Shown: positions 24,501-34,320, counted from the first letter of the stretch. The stretch: 64,000 nt of DNA from Neoarius graeffei (GCF_027579695.1 NC_083577.1:32353198-32417197), one strand, 5' to 3'. Numbers and translations: made by a program. The notes: generated from the letters alone by a model not told the origin.

Positions 24501-27500
24501 CAGAAGCAGGGGCTGGACCAAACCCCCCGCAGCCCACTTGCTGAGCCTATGGTGTCCCCCTCCCTCCCTCTGCTTGTGTTTGTGTCATCTTCCTCCCAGG
24601 TGAGTGATCCCCAAGCCGCCAGTGCAGGAGTGAAGCCTGGGCCGGTATCCTGGTGCTGCAGGGAACCTGGACACTTCCAGGATCAGTGCCATGCAATGGA
24701 AGTTGGGGCAGTGGTCTGGATCTCCAACACGCCAGTGAGTGCCCTCGATCGGGCCAAAACATATCACATACCGGTGAGTATCCAAGGGAATACATGTCAC
24801 GCATTGGTGGATTCAGACTATAATTGAACCTCCATTCACTAAGACATGATTCAAGGTGAAGCATTGGGTGCAGCAGGTTTGTGAAGGTTCTGTGTGTACA
24901 TGGGGATGTTCATGAATACCCACTGGTGCTGGTTCGCATTCACTTTCGGGGGACAAAATATAGTGTAGAGGTGGTGGTTAACCCATGCCTCACCCACCCA
25001 CTAATTCTGGGAACTGATTTGCCTGGGTTTAGGAATGTAATGGAGTGCATAGCGGTGGGTGGGTCCTGCAGCAGCACATCATGGGGAGATCCTGGTGTAA
25101 CATTAGCTGGGGAAGACCTCTCAGAGCCATCTGCATCAGCCTCGCATCACAGTGACATGGAGGGAGCATCCCTGCCTTCCCCTCTCTTTAAGGAATTCCC
25201 TAGAGGATTGCCCTTTGGAGCAAGTGTGAGGCGAGACTTTGCGTAGTGCTTTTGACCAAGTGAGAATAGTTGATGGTCAACTTCTCCAGCCAAATGTTAT
25301 ATAGGACAATCAAGTACTTAGTGACATAGGACACCTAACCGATGGGAAAAAAAAAAAGACTCAAATGTTAATCCCAAAGAGCTGTAGGGAACTCATTCCA
25401 TGCGGCTCATTATATCGCCGTGGCCGGACACCTCGGGCGGGAGAAAAGAGGAGAGGGAAAAAAAAAAAACCACGAGCCCATCTCATGGCCCATTTTTATT
25501 GGCTTGGGATTCACAGGGATGTCTGTAGGTGGTGTGCAGCATGCCACAAATGCCAGTTGGTGAGGCTGGTTGCCATGCCAAAGGCGCCTTTGCGCCCTCT
25601 TCTCCTAATTGAGACTTCCTTCGAAAGAATTGGGATGGATTTCATCGGACCATTAGACCAGTCTGCATGAGGGCATCACTTTATTTTGGTCCTGATGGAC
25701 TATGCAACGTGATACCCAGAAGCAGTGCCACTGTGGAACATTTCTGCATGCAGTGTCACAGAGGTGACTATAATGCTTGTCAGCTATCATTTCAGCACAA
25801 ATGCATTACTTTTATCGAAAGGGCAATTACCCAAAATCTCAGTCTATGTGAAGATATGTGTTGAACATTTTTAACCTATTTATGTGAAGAATAACTCCTG
25901 TGTTTTTATCATTGTTGCTATTAAACATGAAAAACAAAATTAAGTCTGATATTTTATAGTTTTTCATAGATCTAGTAGTGCCAAAGCTTTTAGGTACAAC
26001 TTATGATGTCTGCATTTACAAATTTGATCATAAAATTATAAATATTTCCTGTTTTTCTCTACACAAGAAAACTTCTAAAAATATCGGTATCTATCAGGAT
26101 ACTAACTCTAATATAACTTGGTATCAGACTGAAAAGAAAAAAATCAGTGGTATAGGTTGTTTTCAGTCACGTGACTTTTGCTTATGAGTTTACTTCTGGT
26201 GAATGAAGTGGTGGTCAGGCAAACCAATTCCAGACTGCAGACAGTTGACCTGGGTAATGTCATCCAAAAATCCCTGTTCAAAAATTAATATCCCACTCAC
26301 TCGACTTGTACCGACATGTTACATCCTGTCTGTGGAATTTATACAGTAGCCAACCAGAACCACAACCAATTGTGCTGCCGTTTTGTAAAAAGCCAGTGAA
26401 ACTGTCTCTGACTATTTTTTAGAGGGCAATGCATGGTAAAGATACCTTCAGAAAGTTGCTCTTTGCAATGGGATAGATCCTTACACATCAAAAAAGAAGG
26501 CTTTTTCCTATGAGTTGGAAAATTATCCATCCATTGAGTTCCCCGACATCTCAAACTACCTGGTACTGCAGACATCATTCTACATGGACAAATAGATGAA
26601 AACCTGGAAGAGTATGGAGGCATACAACTTTTTATATGTGGCTGGGTTAAAGATCTGAGGATCAAGACACTACAAGATAAATCCTGTATTGTTTATGCCT
26701 GGGTAATTAGGCATTTTTGTTTTTTATTGTACACATATTTGCGATGGTCTGCGAAGTTTTAGTATCAGGTGTAAAAAAACCACAGCCACTCGATTCTCAA
26801 TCCTCCCTGCTCTTCTCTTCCAGCAGAATTATTTACAAAGATCCACAGAAACCCCTTTAAAGACCTGGGTATTACGTGTATTATATACACGTTAGTTTAC
26901 AGTATAGCGACCACAATCAAACAGTAAAAAAAACCACATCTGAGGACCAAAGCATCTCCTGAACTTCAAAACATCACAAACTAACAGAAAATGGGGAGAA
27001 AAGTCATTTCCGAATGCAAACAAAATAATTCAGAGGAATTTACAGACCTTTACTGAAGTGATCACTACAAACTCAAGCATTCTTCAACTCCACTCCCTTC
27101 CATTGCAGCCAAAGGTTCAAGAAAGGTTTCCTTTCTTGTCTTTTGGTAAAATCCTTTGCTCTTTCACCCTTAATCACTTCACTGGGAACCCCGAAGAAAC
27201 TTTTTCAGTTTCATGGTTTGTTTGATTCAAACAGTGCAAAACACAAGCGTAGGGCATTTTAATGACTAGCAAGGTGCCCCAGTCATAGTAACGCTTTACA
27301 AACAGTGAGTTCAGCTGACCACCACTTTATATCTTGCATATCTAATGAAACGGATGTGATGTCGGAGGCAACCCACCTGTTGCCCATCGCTACTGATGGC
27401 AAAAGAAGCTTTTCAAAATAAGAGTTCCCTTACATGAGTTCAAAATGAAAAGTAAACACATAACATAACTAGAAAAGCACTCGGAGAGTGCAGACCTCCG

Positions 27501-30263
27501 CCAAGTATCCTTTTAAAAAATCCGGGATCCAGAAGGTGATCTGGATCACCGCCAAAATTTAATGGATTGTTACTTGCGCCCAGCCACACCTCTGGAAAAA
27601 ATTTCAGAGCAATCCATTCATAACTTTTTCCATAATGTTGCTAACAGACAACCCAACAAACAAACAAACCAACACTACCGAAAACATAACCTCCTTGGCG
27701 GAAGTAATAATGACAACAACAGCAAAACAGTATACAAATGAAACATCATAACGACCACATTAGGGTTACTAACAAAGGCAGAAAAATAGAAAGAAAAAAG
27801 AAAAAAAATGTTCATGTTCAACACACACACACACACACACACACACGTAAGTGCCTTACTGTATTGGACAGTGTCATGCATCTTCTCCCAGACTCTGAAC
27901 TGCAGGTTGGCCAGATGTTTTGCCACATGGATCAGTGCTCCTGAAAGCTCCTCTGGATGCTGCAATGTGCACTGGGCTCTGCAAAAACATTCAGGAGTCA
28001 GTGTTGCTTTTGGATTGGACTCAGAAACACAGAGAACGAGAGAGACAAGAAGCACATCACTCACCTTTTCACTATGTCCTTGTAGTTCTGTAAAACAACA
28101 AAGCAAATATCAGGGGATATGATTTACATTTTTACACCATGGAAATGGTGATGTTTCTGATGATGGAAAGAAGTTTTACTTTCTCACAGTATAAATACTG
28201 ACTAAATGAACCTCACTTGTAGCAATGAGATGTCTTCAGCTCTCATCTCCTCTTCTATGGCTTTGATTGTGTCTGAAAGAGATGATATGTCTTTGCTCAG
28301 CTTCTCAATCTTCTCCTTCATCATCTGACTCTTCTGCTCCTCTTCATCTCTCAGTGCAGTGATCCTGACTGTCTCTTCATCTCGTAGATTCCTGTGAAGC
28401 TTTGCAAACTCCTCCTTAATCTGACACTTTGTATGTTGGGCCTGAATCTGCAGTGAAGAGGAAATCAAATGAAATGTAACTGAATATGCAATGATGCAAA
28501 ATATAATTATTAGGGTGCATCAAACCTCGCAAGGTGTTTAAATGAATCTGTCTCCATCCTAATTATGTACCATTGACCAAAATAAAATGCCTTGAAAAAT
28601 ACAGTGGTGTTTGAAAGTTTGTGAACCCTTTAGAATTTTCTATATTTCTGCATAAATATAACCTAAAACAACATCAGATTTTCACACAAGTCCTAAAAGT
28701 AGATAAAGAGAACCCAGTTAAACAAATGAGACAAAAAATATTATACTTGGTCATTTATTTATTGAGGAAAATGATCCAATATTACATATCTGTGAGTGGC
28801 AAAAGTATGTGAAACTCGAGGATGAGCAGTTAATTTGAAGGTGAAATTAGAGTCAGGTGTTTTCAATCAATGGGATGACAATCAGGTGTGAGTGGGCACC
28901 CTTTTTATTTAAAGAACAGAGATCTATCAAAGTCTGATCTTCACAACACATGTTTGTAGAAGGGTATCACAGCATGAACAAAGGAGATTTCTGAGGACCT
29001 CAGAAAAAGCGTTGTTGACGCTCATCAGGCTGGAAAAGGTTACAAAACCATCTCTAAAGCATTTGGACTCCACCAATCCACAGTCAGACAGATTGTGTAC
29101 AAATGGAGGAAATTCAAGACCATTGTTACCCTCCCCAGGAGTGGTTGACCAACTAAGATCACTCCGAGAACAAGGCTTGTAATAGTTGGCGAGGTCACAA
29201 AGGACCCCAGGGTAACTTCTAAGCAATTGAAGGCCTCTGTCACATTGGCTAATGTTCATGTTCATGAGTCCACCATCAGGAGAACACTGAACAACAATGG
29301 TGTGCATGGCAGGGTTGCAGGGAGAAACCCACTGCTCTCCAAAAATAACATTGCTGCTCATCTGCAGTTTGCTAAAGATCATGTGGACAAGCCAGGAGGC
29401 TATTGGAAAAATGTTTTGTGGACGGATGAGACCAAAATAGAACTTTTTGGCTTAAATGAAAAGCGTTATGTTTGGAGAAAGGAAAACACTGCATTCCAGC
29501 ATAAGAACCTTATACTATCTGTGAAACATGGTGGTGGTAATATCATGGTTTGGGCCTGTTTTGCTGCATCTGGGCCAGGACGGCTTTCCATCATTGATGG
29601 AACAATGAATTCTGAATTATACCAGCGAATTCTAAAGGAAAATGCCAGGACATCCGTGCATGAACTGAATCTCAAGAGAAGGTGGGTCATGCAGCAAGAC
29701 AACGACCCTAAGCATACAAGTTGTTCTACCAAAGAATGGTTAAAGAAGAATAAAGTTAATATTTTGGAATGGCCACGTCAAAATCCTGACCTTAATCCAA
29801 TCGAAATGTTGTGGAAGGACCTGAAGCGAGCAGTTCATGTGAGGAAACCCACCAACATCCCAGAGCTGAAGCTGTTATGTACGGAGGAATGGGCTAAAAT
29901 TCCTCCAAGCTGGTGTGCAGGACTGATCAACAGTTACCGGAAACATTTAGTTGCAGTTATTGCTGCACAAGGGGGTCACACCAGATACTGAAAGCAAAGG
30001 TTCACATACTTTTGCCACTCACAAATATATAATATTGGATAATTTTCCTCAGTAAAAAAATGACCAAGTATAATATTTTTGTCTCATTTGTTTAACTGGG
30101 GTCTCATTACTTTTAGGACTTGTGTGAAAATCTGATGATGTTTTAGGTCATATTTATGCAGAAATATAGAAAATTCTAAAGGGTTCACAAACTTTCAAGC
30201 AACACTGTATTTCTTAAATTTGAGTTCAAAATATATACATTTCTTGGGGGTCCACCTCAAGCT

Positions 30264-30343
<80 letters not shown>

Positions 30344-33083
30344 TACTATTATGCTGTAGCTATTAGGTGCCATTATGAAGATATATTTTCATTTATTTAT
30401 TTTTTATTTAACTGTTAAATCTATTAAAAACTTATTTAGAATTGTGGCTGTGGATTTTTCTTTATAAGCTTGGTTTTTAAGCCTTTGCCACATATACGGT
30501 ACATGAGAGCACAGTGAAATTCTTTCCGCATTGAACCAATCTTTAGTAGTGAGCACACACATTCCCAGTGCCTGGGGAGCAGTAGGGTTTAGGCCTTCAA
30601 GGGCACTTCATCCATGGATGTAGAGGGAGGGGAAAGTGTTGTTTATTTACTACCCCTACACACACATTTTCCTGCTGGTTCAGGGAATCAAACCTTTTGG
30701 TCCCAAAGTTGCTTCTCTAACCTGTAGGCCATGGCTTCCCCCATGGCTTTTTGTAGTGGTAGTTCACTTGAAATGACGACAGCTCTATGATGAGATCATG
30801 GCTTTAATGCAGTTAAATATGATCAATTTTAATCTCGATATCGTCTGTTAAATTTACCGTTATTGGTAACATTGGTTATTGTTGTACCAAAGCATAGTTA
30901 TAACATTTTCTGTAAATTTCTGCATACCTAGACATGGAAATAAGGTGTATTTACATCATTAATTTAATTATGCACCGTTCAGATGGACCATATACACCAT
31001 TATCAAACTGCCCAATTTTTGTCCATAGGTGGAATATTGGAAAAGGAACAAATTTAGGCTGGGGACCAAAACATATTCAAAACCTGAATTTTTGAGTAGA
31101 GGAATGATGCAGGCTAATAGCAAACCCATGTCATTGATTCTAACCTTTATATGTTCTGCAGTCTTACTCCAGTTCAGTTTACAGTCTTTAAAGACCTTCA
31201 GTTTCTCCTGTAGGTGCTTCAGGGCAGTTGTGAGCTCCTCCTGAAATAAATTAACACACTGCATGGATACTCTGTGTTTTTGATGCTAGTTAATTCCATC
31301 CATTATCTCTAGCCACTTATCCTGTACAGGGTCACAGGCAAGCTGGAGCATATCCCAGCTATGGGCGAGAGGCGGGGTACACCCTGGACAAGTCAGCAAG
31401 TCATCGCAGGGCTGATGCATAGAGACAAACAATCATTTACACTCACATTTACACCTATGGTCAATTTAGAGCCACCAATTAGCCTAACCTGCATGTCTTT
31501 GGACTGTAGGGGAAACCAGAGCACCCGGAAGAAACCCACGCAGACACGGAGAGAACATGCAAACTCCAAAAAGAAAGGACCTCATCGGCTGCTGGGCTCG
31601 AACCCAGGACCTTCTTGCTGTGAGGTGACAGTGCTAACCACTACACCACCGTGCTGCCCTGTTAGTTAATTCATGTAAACTAAACTGATTAGAAAGTAAA
31701 TGTAATAATTATGAACAACAGCATTTGTTCACATGTGACCCATGAGTTCATCCATCCACCCATCCATTATCTGTAGCCACTTATCCTGCTTTACAGGGTT
31801 GCAGGCAAGCTGGAGCCTATCCCAGCTGACTATGGGAGAGATGTGGGGTACACCCTGGACAAGTCGCCAGGTTATCGCAGGGCTGACACAGAGACAAACA
31901 ACCATTCACACCTACGGTCAATTTAGAGCCACCAATTAGCCTAACCTGCTTGTCTTTGGACTGTGGGGGAAACCGGAGCACCCAGAGGAAACCCACGCAG
32001 ATACGGGGAGAACATGCAAACTCCACACAGAAAGGCCCTCATCGGCTGCTGGGCTTGAACCCAGGACCTTCTTGCTGTGAGGCGACAGTGCTAACCACTA
32101 CACCACCGTGCTGCCCTGTTAGTTAGTTTATATAAACTAAACCGATTACAAAGTAAATGTAATAATTATGAACAACAGCATTTGTTCACATGTGACCCAT
32201 GAGTTCATTCATCCATCCACATTCATTATCTGTAGCTGCTTATCTTGCTCTACAGGGTTGCAGGCAAGCTGGAGCCTATCCCAGCTGACTATGGGAGAGA
32301 TGTGGGGTACACCCTGGACAAGTCGCCAGGTTATCGCAGGGCTGACACAGAGACAAACAACCATTCACACCTACGGTCAATTTAGAGCCACCAATTAGCC
32401 TAACCTGCTTGTCTTTGGACTGTGGGGGAAACCAGAGCACCTGGAGGAAACCCACGCAGACATGGAGAGAACATGCAAACTCCACACAGAAATGTCCTCA
32501 TCGGCTGCTGGGCTCGAACCCAGGACCTTCTTGCTGTGAGGCGACAGTGCTAACCACTACACCACCGTGCTGCCCTGTTAGTTAATTCATGTAAACTAAA
32601 CTGATTACAAAGTAAATGTAATAATTATGAACAACAGCATTTGTTCACGTGTGACCCATGAGTTCATATGTCCATTTTATTTACCTTACAGTCTGTTACT
32701 GCCTCATCAATGGTGCACAATTTGTGGTTGGTGTGTTTTCTTGAATCTCGACACACTAAACACACCAACTGTTGATCATCCAGACAGAAGAGTTTGAGTT
32801 TCTCACTGTGCAGACTGCAGACTGCTTCAGACTCTGATGAAGATCTCGGACTTCTCTCCTGTAAGAAAATCTCACACAGGTTCTTTAAAGCCAGGTTTAT
32901 GGGAGGTTCATGCACAGGCGACTGCCTCCTACAAACAGGACATTCTCTGGATCCTTTGGTCTCCCAGAACTGATGCAAACACACTTTACACACACTGTGA
33001 CTGCAGTGCAGAACAACAGGATCCTTGAAGATTTCACCGCACACAGGACAGGAGAAATCCTCCTCTGAAAACGTAGAAGCCAT
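17977..33083 (-). CDS. TRIM-family E3 ubiquitin ligase (RING, B-box, coiled coil, PRY-SPRY), six exons
   Basis: Exons on the minus strand: 33083-32685, 31240-31145, 28447-28217, 28087-28065, 27978-27860 and 18461-17977. All introns have GT-AG ends and the frame stays open through every junction, giving 1353 bases including the stop (450 residues). The architecture, the 96-, 231- and 23-bp middle exons and the residues match fish zinc-binding protein A33-like/TRIM35- or TRIM39-like proteins, cytosolic E3 ligases that bind targets through the B30.2 domain; many are linked to antiviral immunity, but the substrate here is unknown. An in-frame TAA at 33119-33117 precedes the chosen ATG. Oddities: intron 5 is 9.4 kb and full of transposons, (TG)n lies at both of its ends, and the B30.2 domain ends early. 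Confidence 0.85.
18474..18506. repeat. (CA)n microsatellite next to the exon 6 acceptor
   Basis: Reads (UG)n in the TRIM transcript, about 8 bases upstream of the splice acceptor of the last exon. Confidence 0.95.
18530..19001. other. No gene seen; probably part of a hAT remnant
   Basis: AT-rich sequence inside TRIM intron 5. The part from about 18770 (repeated ATCAAT/TTTTGAT motifs) leads straight into the BED-finger frame and may be its 5' UTR. Confidence 0.4.
19002..19334 (+). pseudogene. BED-type zinc finger fragment, probably from a hAT transposase
   Basis: The 110-codon frame contains [17 protein letters not shown], then [18 protein letters not shown]. The Cys-x2-Cys pair, the TxxLLKxL block and the final His fit a BED finger, although the first His of the canonical C2H2 pair (HL) is Cys here. 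No dimerisation or catalytic part follows because a gypsy fragment starts at about 19340. A host ZBED exon is less likely given the context. Confidence 0.6.
19340..21497 (-). pseudogene. Ty3/gypsy fragment: gag, protease, RT
   Basis: From right to left on the minus strand: gag ([20 protein letters not shown], 21494-21180), a zinc knuckle [12 protein letters not shown] (about 20930), a protease-like region ([17 protein letters not shown], 20772-20401), then RT ([21 protein letters not shown] near 20080 and CLNDVLIFS in place of YLDDILIFS near 19800). Many frameshifts and stops. The order is that of a standard chromovirus-type gypsy, and the protein resembles the nested element at 57806-62384. 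RNase H is cut off at the left; no LTR is seen. Confidence 0.85.
21498..23490 (+). pseudogene. CR1/Rex1-like LINE, RT and 3' UTR
   Basis: RT blocks on the plus strand: [12 protein letters not shown] (about 21710), [22 protein letters not shown] (about 21955), [27 protein letters not shown], and [12 protein letters not shown] (about 22350), then LKTVEM and [16 protein letters not shown] residues. The frame is broken several times. The 3' UTR ends in TACTTGGCAATAAACTCAATTC repeats, the typical end of this fish LINE group. The endonuclease is absent (5' truncation). CR1/Rex1 is favoured over L2, not proven. Confidence 0.8.
23030..23290. repeat. Three degenerate ~90-bp direct repeats in the LINE 3' UTR
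   Basis: Units share TTTTGCACATTC and CATATTGGACAGCTTGG-like segments at about 23080, 23190 and 23250. Confidence 0.5.
24119..24314 (+). repeat. Direct repeat copy 1 (470-bp spacing) in gag-protease
   Basis: This segment, holding the zinc knuckle and protease start, recurs at 24589-24784 with only a few substitutions. Confidence 0.95.
24589..24784 (+). repeat. Direct repeat copy 2 in gag-protease
   Basis: Nearly identical to 24119-24314, exactly 470 bases downstream; the reading continues from this copy into the rest of the protease. Confidence 0.95.
25791..26379. other. No feature recognised
   Basis: AT-rich sequence inside TRIM intron 5. The part from about 26150 (GTCACGTGACTTTTGCTTA) may be the 5' part of the element that contains the next pseudogene. 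Confidence 0.4.
26380..26700 (+). pseudogene. Fragment of a SWIM/YqaJ-type fish protein, probably transposon-borne
   Basis: From about 26488 one frame reads [20 protein letters not shown], then [13 protein letters not shown], a TAG, and [12 protein letters not shown]; after a frameshift near 26630 it continues [15 protein letters not shown] and IVYAWV. This pattern is the N-terminal part of a large fish protein family with a SWIM zinc finger and a YqaJ nuclease domain, found in many copies. The SWIM and nuclease parts are missing. Assigned from memory of the family. Confidence 0.55.
26701..27469. other. No feature recognised
   Basis: TRIM intron 5 sequence with no coding signal or clear repeat. 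Confidence 0.5.
27470..27706. repeat. Dispersed repeat with ACCTCCGCCAAG / CTTGGCGGAAGT ends
   Basis: The left part contains GCAGACCTCCGCCAAGTATC and the right part CCTCCTTGGCGGAAGTAATA, an imperfect inverted pair. The GATCTGGATCACCGCCAAAAT core is a common fish interspersed motif. No coding capacity. Class unknown. Confidence 0.5.
27817..27846. repeat. (CA)n microsatellite just inside TRIM intron 5
   Basis: (GT)n in the TRIM transcript, starting about 14 bases after the exon 5 donor. Confidence 0.95.
27860..27978 (-). CDS. TRIM gene exon 5: linker before PRY
   Basis: The exon begins after TTTTTGCAG and ends TACA|GTAAGG, a strong donor. It encodes [18 protein letters not shown], then [15 protein letters not shown]. 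The final single base pairs with two bases of exon 6 to restore a Thr codon. A (GT)n run starts about 14 bases inside the intron. Confidence 0.9.
28065..28087 (-). CDS. TRIM gene exon 4: 23-bp micro-exon
   Basis: Flanked by TTTTACAG and GTGAGTGA. It encodes NYKDIVK plus two bases of Arg, matching the tiny exon found at this position in related TRIM genes. Splicing to exon 5 gives KRAQCTL. Confidence 0.88.
28217..28447 (-). CDS. TRIM gene exon 3: central coiled coil
   Basis: Seventy-seven codons between CTGCAG and CTACAA|GTGAGG. It reads [18 protein letters not shown] and then [18 protein letters not shown], a charged coiled coil that would mediate dimerisation. Phase 0 at both ends. Confidence 0.9.
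28602..30207 (+). mobile_element. Tc1-like transposon, near complete, in TRIM intron 2
   Basis: TA at 28600-28601 and 30208-30209 flanks inverted ends CAGTGGTGTTTGAAAGTTTG and CAAACTTTCAAGCAACACTG. At 1606 bp it is full length for the family, and oriented opposite to the TRIM gene. Confidence 0.95.
28964..29991 (+). pseudogene. Tc1 transposase, nearly intact (one in-frame stop)
   Basis: The N-terminal domain ([18 protein letters not shown], then [17 protein letters not shown]) is in frame with the rest except for a TGA at about 29147 (PRSG stop PTKI), and the start context near 28975 looks damaged. From 29227 the frame is open for 254 codons: [11 protein letters not shown] (first Asp), [11 protein letters not shown] (second Asp), [11 protein letters not shown] (Glu), ending GGHTRY. 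The catalytic core is therefore whole. Confidence 0.9.
30266..30335. repeat. (TA)n microsatellite
   Basis: About 35 TA units followed by a T-run. Confidence 0.97.
30480..30745 (-). repeat. Degraded interspersed repeat related to the one at 57423-57810
   Basis: It shares GAGCACAGTGAAATTC, CCTGGGGAGCAGTAGGG and CAAGGGCACTTCA-type segments with the 57.5-kb element, in the same orientation. The right end (AACCTGTAGGCCATGGCTTCC) resembles a tRNA-like head. Confidence 0.5.
31145..31240 (-). CDS. TRIM gene exon 2: coiled-coil start
   Basis: Exactly 32 codons between TTTCAG and AAAG|GTTAGA. It begins [17 protein letters not shown] and ends AEHIK, with heptad-type Leu spacing. The 96-bp size is the standard second coding exon of this TRIM group. 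Confidence 0.9.
31297..31662 (-). mobile_element. Mermaid/Merman-like SINE in TRIM intron 1, copy 1 of 3
   Basis: TAGTTAATTC flanks it at 31287-31296 and 31663-31672, so this is the original insertion. Tail (ATGG)n at the left, tRNA head at the right. Confidence 0.93.
31751..32117 (-). mobile_element. SINE in TRIM intron 1, copy 2 of a tandem block
   Basis: It is followed by the same ~90-bp spacer that follows copy 1 (AAAGTAAATGTAATAATTATG, then ACCCATGAGTTCAT). It has no target duplication of its own, so it arose by segmental duplication. Confidence 0.92.
32210..32577 (-). mobile_element. SINE in TRIM intron 1, copy 3 of a tandem block
   Basis: Third SINE with the third copy of the spacer (32578-32667) leading to exon 1. 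Repeat period is about 457-460 bp. Confidence 0.92.
32685..33083 (-). CDS. TRIM gene exon 1: RING finger and B-box
   Basis: This exon has 133 codons and ends in phase 0 at AAG|GTAAAT. The C3HC4 RING uses CPVC near residues 12-15, then C-x-H, CKVC, and CPVC near 48-51. The type-2 B-box spans about residues 89-120 ([19 protein letters not shown], then KHTNHKLC). All expected zinc ligands are present, so the E2-binding part looks intact. ATG context is AAATAAAATGG, and (CAA/CAG)n lies just upstream in the 5' UTR. Confidence 0.92.
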
Positions 33084-33120
33084 TTTATTTTGCTGCTGTT
33101 GTTGTTGTTGCTGTTGTTAT
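33084..33120 (-). promoter_or_regulatory. TRIM 5' UTR with in-frame (CAA/CAG)n and stop
   Basis: On the minus strand TAA (33119-33117) is followed by nine Gln-type codons, AAT and AAA, then the ATG. The stop sets the ATG at 33083 as the first in this frame. CAA-rich leaders are usually unstructured. Confidence 0.75.
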
Positions 33121-33191
33121 CTCTGTTCCAAATGTTCAGTGCTTCAACGTCACTGTCACATCAGAATTAGAATCAGAAGCTGTCACATCCA

Positions 33192-33203
33192 CGCGCATGC
33201 GCG
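33192..33203. promoter_or_regulatory. NRF1-type palindrome CGCGCATGCGCG upstream of the TRIM gene
   Basis: A perfect match to the NRF1 consensus core GCGCATGCGC, 109 bases upstream of the ATG, in a locally CpG-containing stretch. A TGACGT half-site (CRE-like) lies at about 33146-33151 on the minus strand. No TATA box is obvious. The transcription start is not known. Confidence 0.55.
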
Positions 33204-33204
33204 C

Positions 33205-34320
33205 CTTGAACTGTCACTTGCGCGTCGTCTCAAGGACATGCGCTCTAATCCGGACAGGTGCAACCAGCGCGCTTATAAGGATGCTGAACTCTAGACTTTC
33301 TGAAGTGTTGCGTTCAGTATGACCTGACCAAGCCTTATGTTAATATTGTTATTCTGGTTCTTGGCTCTCGTTTTTTATTTTTTTAAAATTAATTCATTGT
33401 TTCAAAAATTTATATACTTTCACAGTAACTTTCTACAGTAAATAAGGCTGTGATTCGCAATGCAATTTGGGACATCAAACAGATTAGACCGCAAAATTGC
33501 GATTGGACGATGGAAGGATTAATGAAGCATACAGGAGCCTTTGCCAGCTTTTGCATTTTAATAAAAATTGATTGAAATGCAAAATTTAAATCTCCCAACC
33601 TGTAACATTCATAACGTTTACAACTCCAACAAGTTCAAGTTGCAGGTTATTGGCAATTTGGAATGATTGTCCTGATCTCTAGCCAATTACTGATGACCTT
33701 CTCATGCATTTTCTTGACCATATTCATGAAGCAGACAATCAAGGTAGTGAGCGAGGGTAGAGGGTAACAAACTGGCAAACTCCATCAAGACCAGAGCATT
33801 TTTTAAGGATTTTCCACTAGGAGACCAACTGGTCTGGGCAATACAATCACAGGCCCCAGAGTCCATGCGGCTGCACCGCTGCGGCATATTCTGTGATGCA
33901 AATTGCCGCATTACGAATCCTCGTTTCAGCCAGCATAATATCAACATAGTTAATACAGTGCCAAGTTTTCCTTGTTAAATGTATACTTACATGGTACTTG
34001 GTTAATTAATTGCAACTGATTGAACCAAATGATAAGACATAATGTGGTTTAAAATTTGGTCTCCCAGTGAAGCTGGTTTGGCATTGACTAGGAGACCAAA
34101 TCTGGCCACTGGGAGACCATTTGGGCTCCCAGTAACTATGTTAAAAAATGCTCTGAGATTCGAGACAGGTTTCATCCTCCTTGATAACTGTCGTCAAGGA
34201 CAAACAGTTGCTGTTTAGTAAAGAGCCTAAAATGATTCAATTGGAAATATGGTCAATATTTGTGCGGTTTACAGGTGAACAAATGGACCAAATAGGGATA
34301 AAGTTTTTACAGCTTATCTT
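33205..34320. other. No gene seen upstream of the TRIM gene
   Basis: The frame at 33702-33947 (minus) has no recognisable domain. At 34068-34130 short CTCCCAGT/ACTGGGAG inverted motifs recur. Confidence 0.5.

Larger units (their letters stand above)
23491..25790 (+). pseudogene. Gmr1-like gypsy fragment: gag, protease, integrase
   Basis: Gag-like sequence (about 23530-24110) leads to a zinc knuckle ([12 protein letters not shown], 24180-24220) and a protease region ([16 protein letters not shown], then [10 protein letters not shown] and [13 protein letters not shown] blocks up to about 25030). Integrase follows directly: the HHCC finger ([20 protein letters not shown] at 25490-25560) and the start of the core ([16 protein letters not shown], first Asp at about 25638), then a TGA at 25668 and the VLMDYAT block in another frame. 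No RT lies between protease and integrase. The sequence stops near 25790 without RT or LTR. Confidence 0.8.

Noticed and set aside
31287..32667. CRISPR-like array from the regularly spaced repeats
   Set aside because: Repeats are ~370-bp SINEs with identical spacers, in a vertebrate intron.
33702..33947. 81-codon minus-strand frame upstream of the TRIM gene
   Set aside because: No domain, no splice context and no supporting neighbours.
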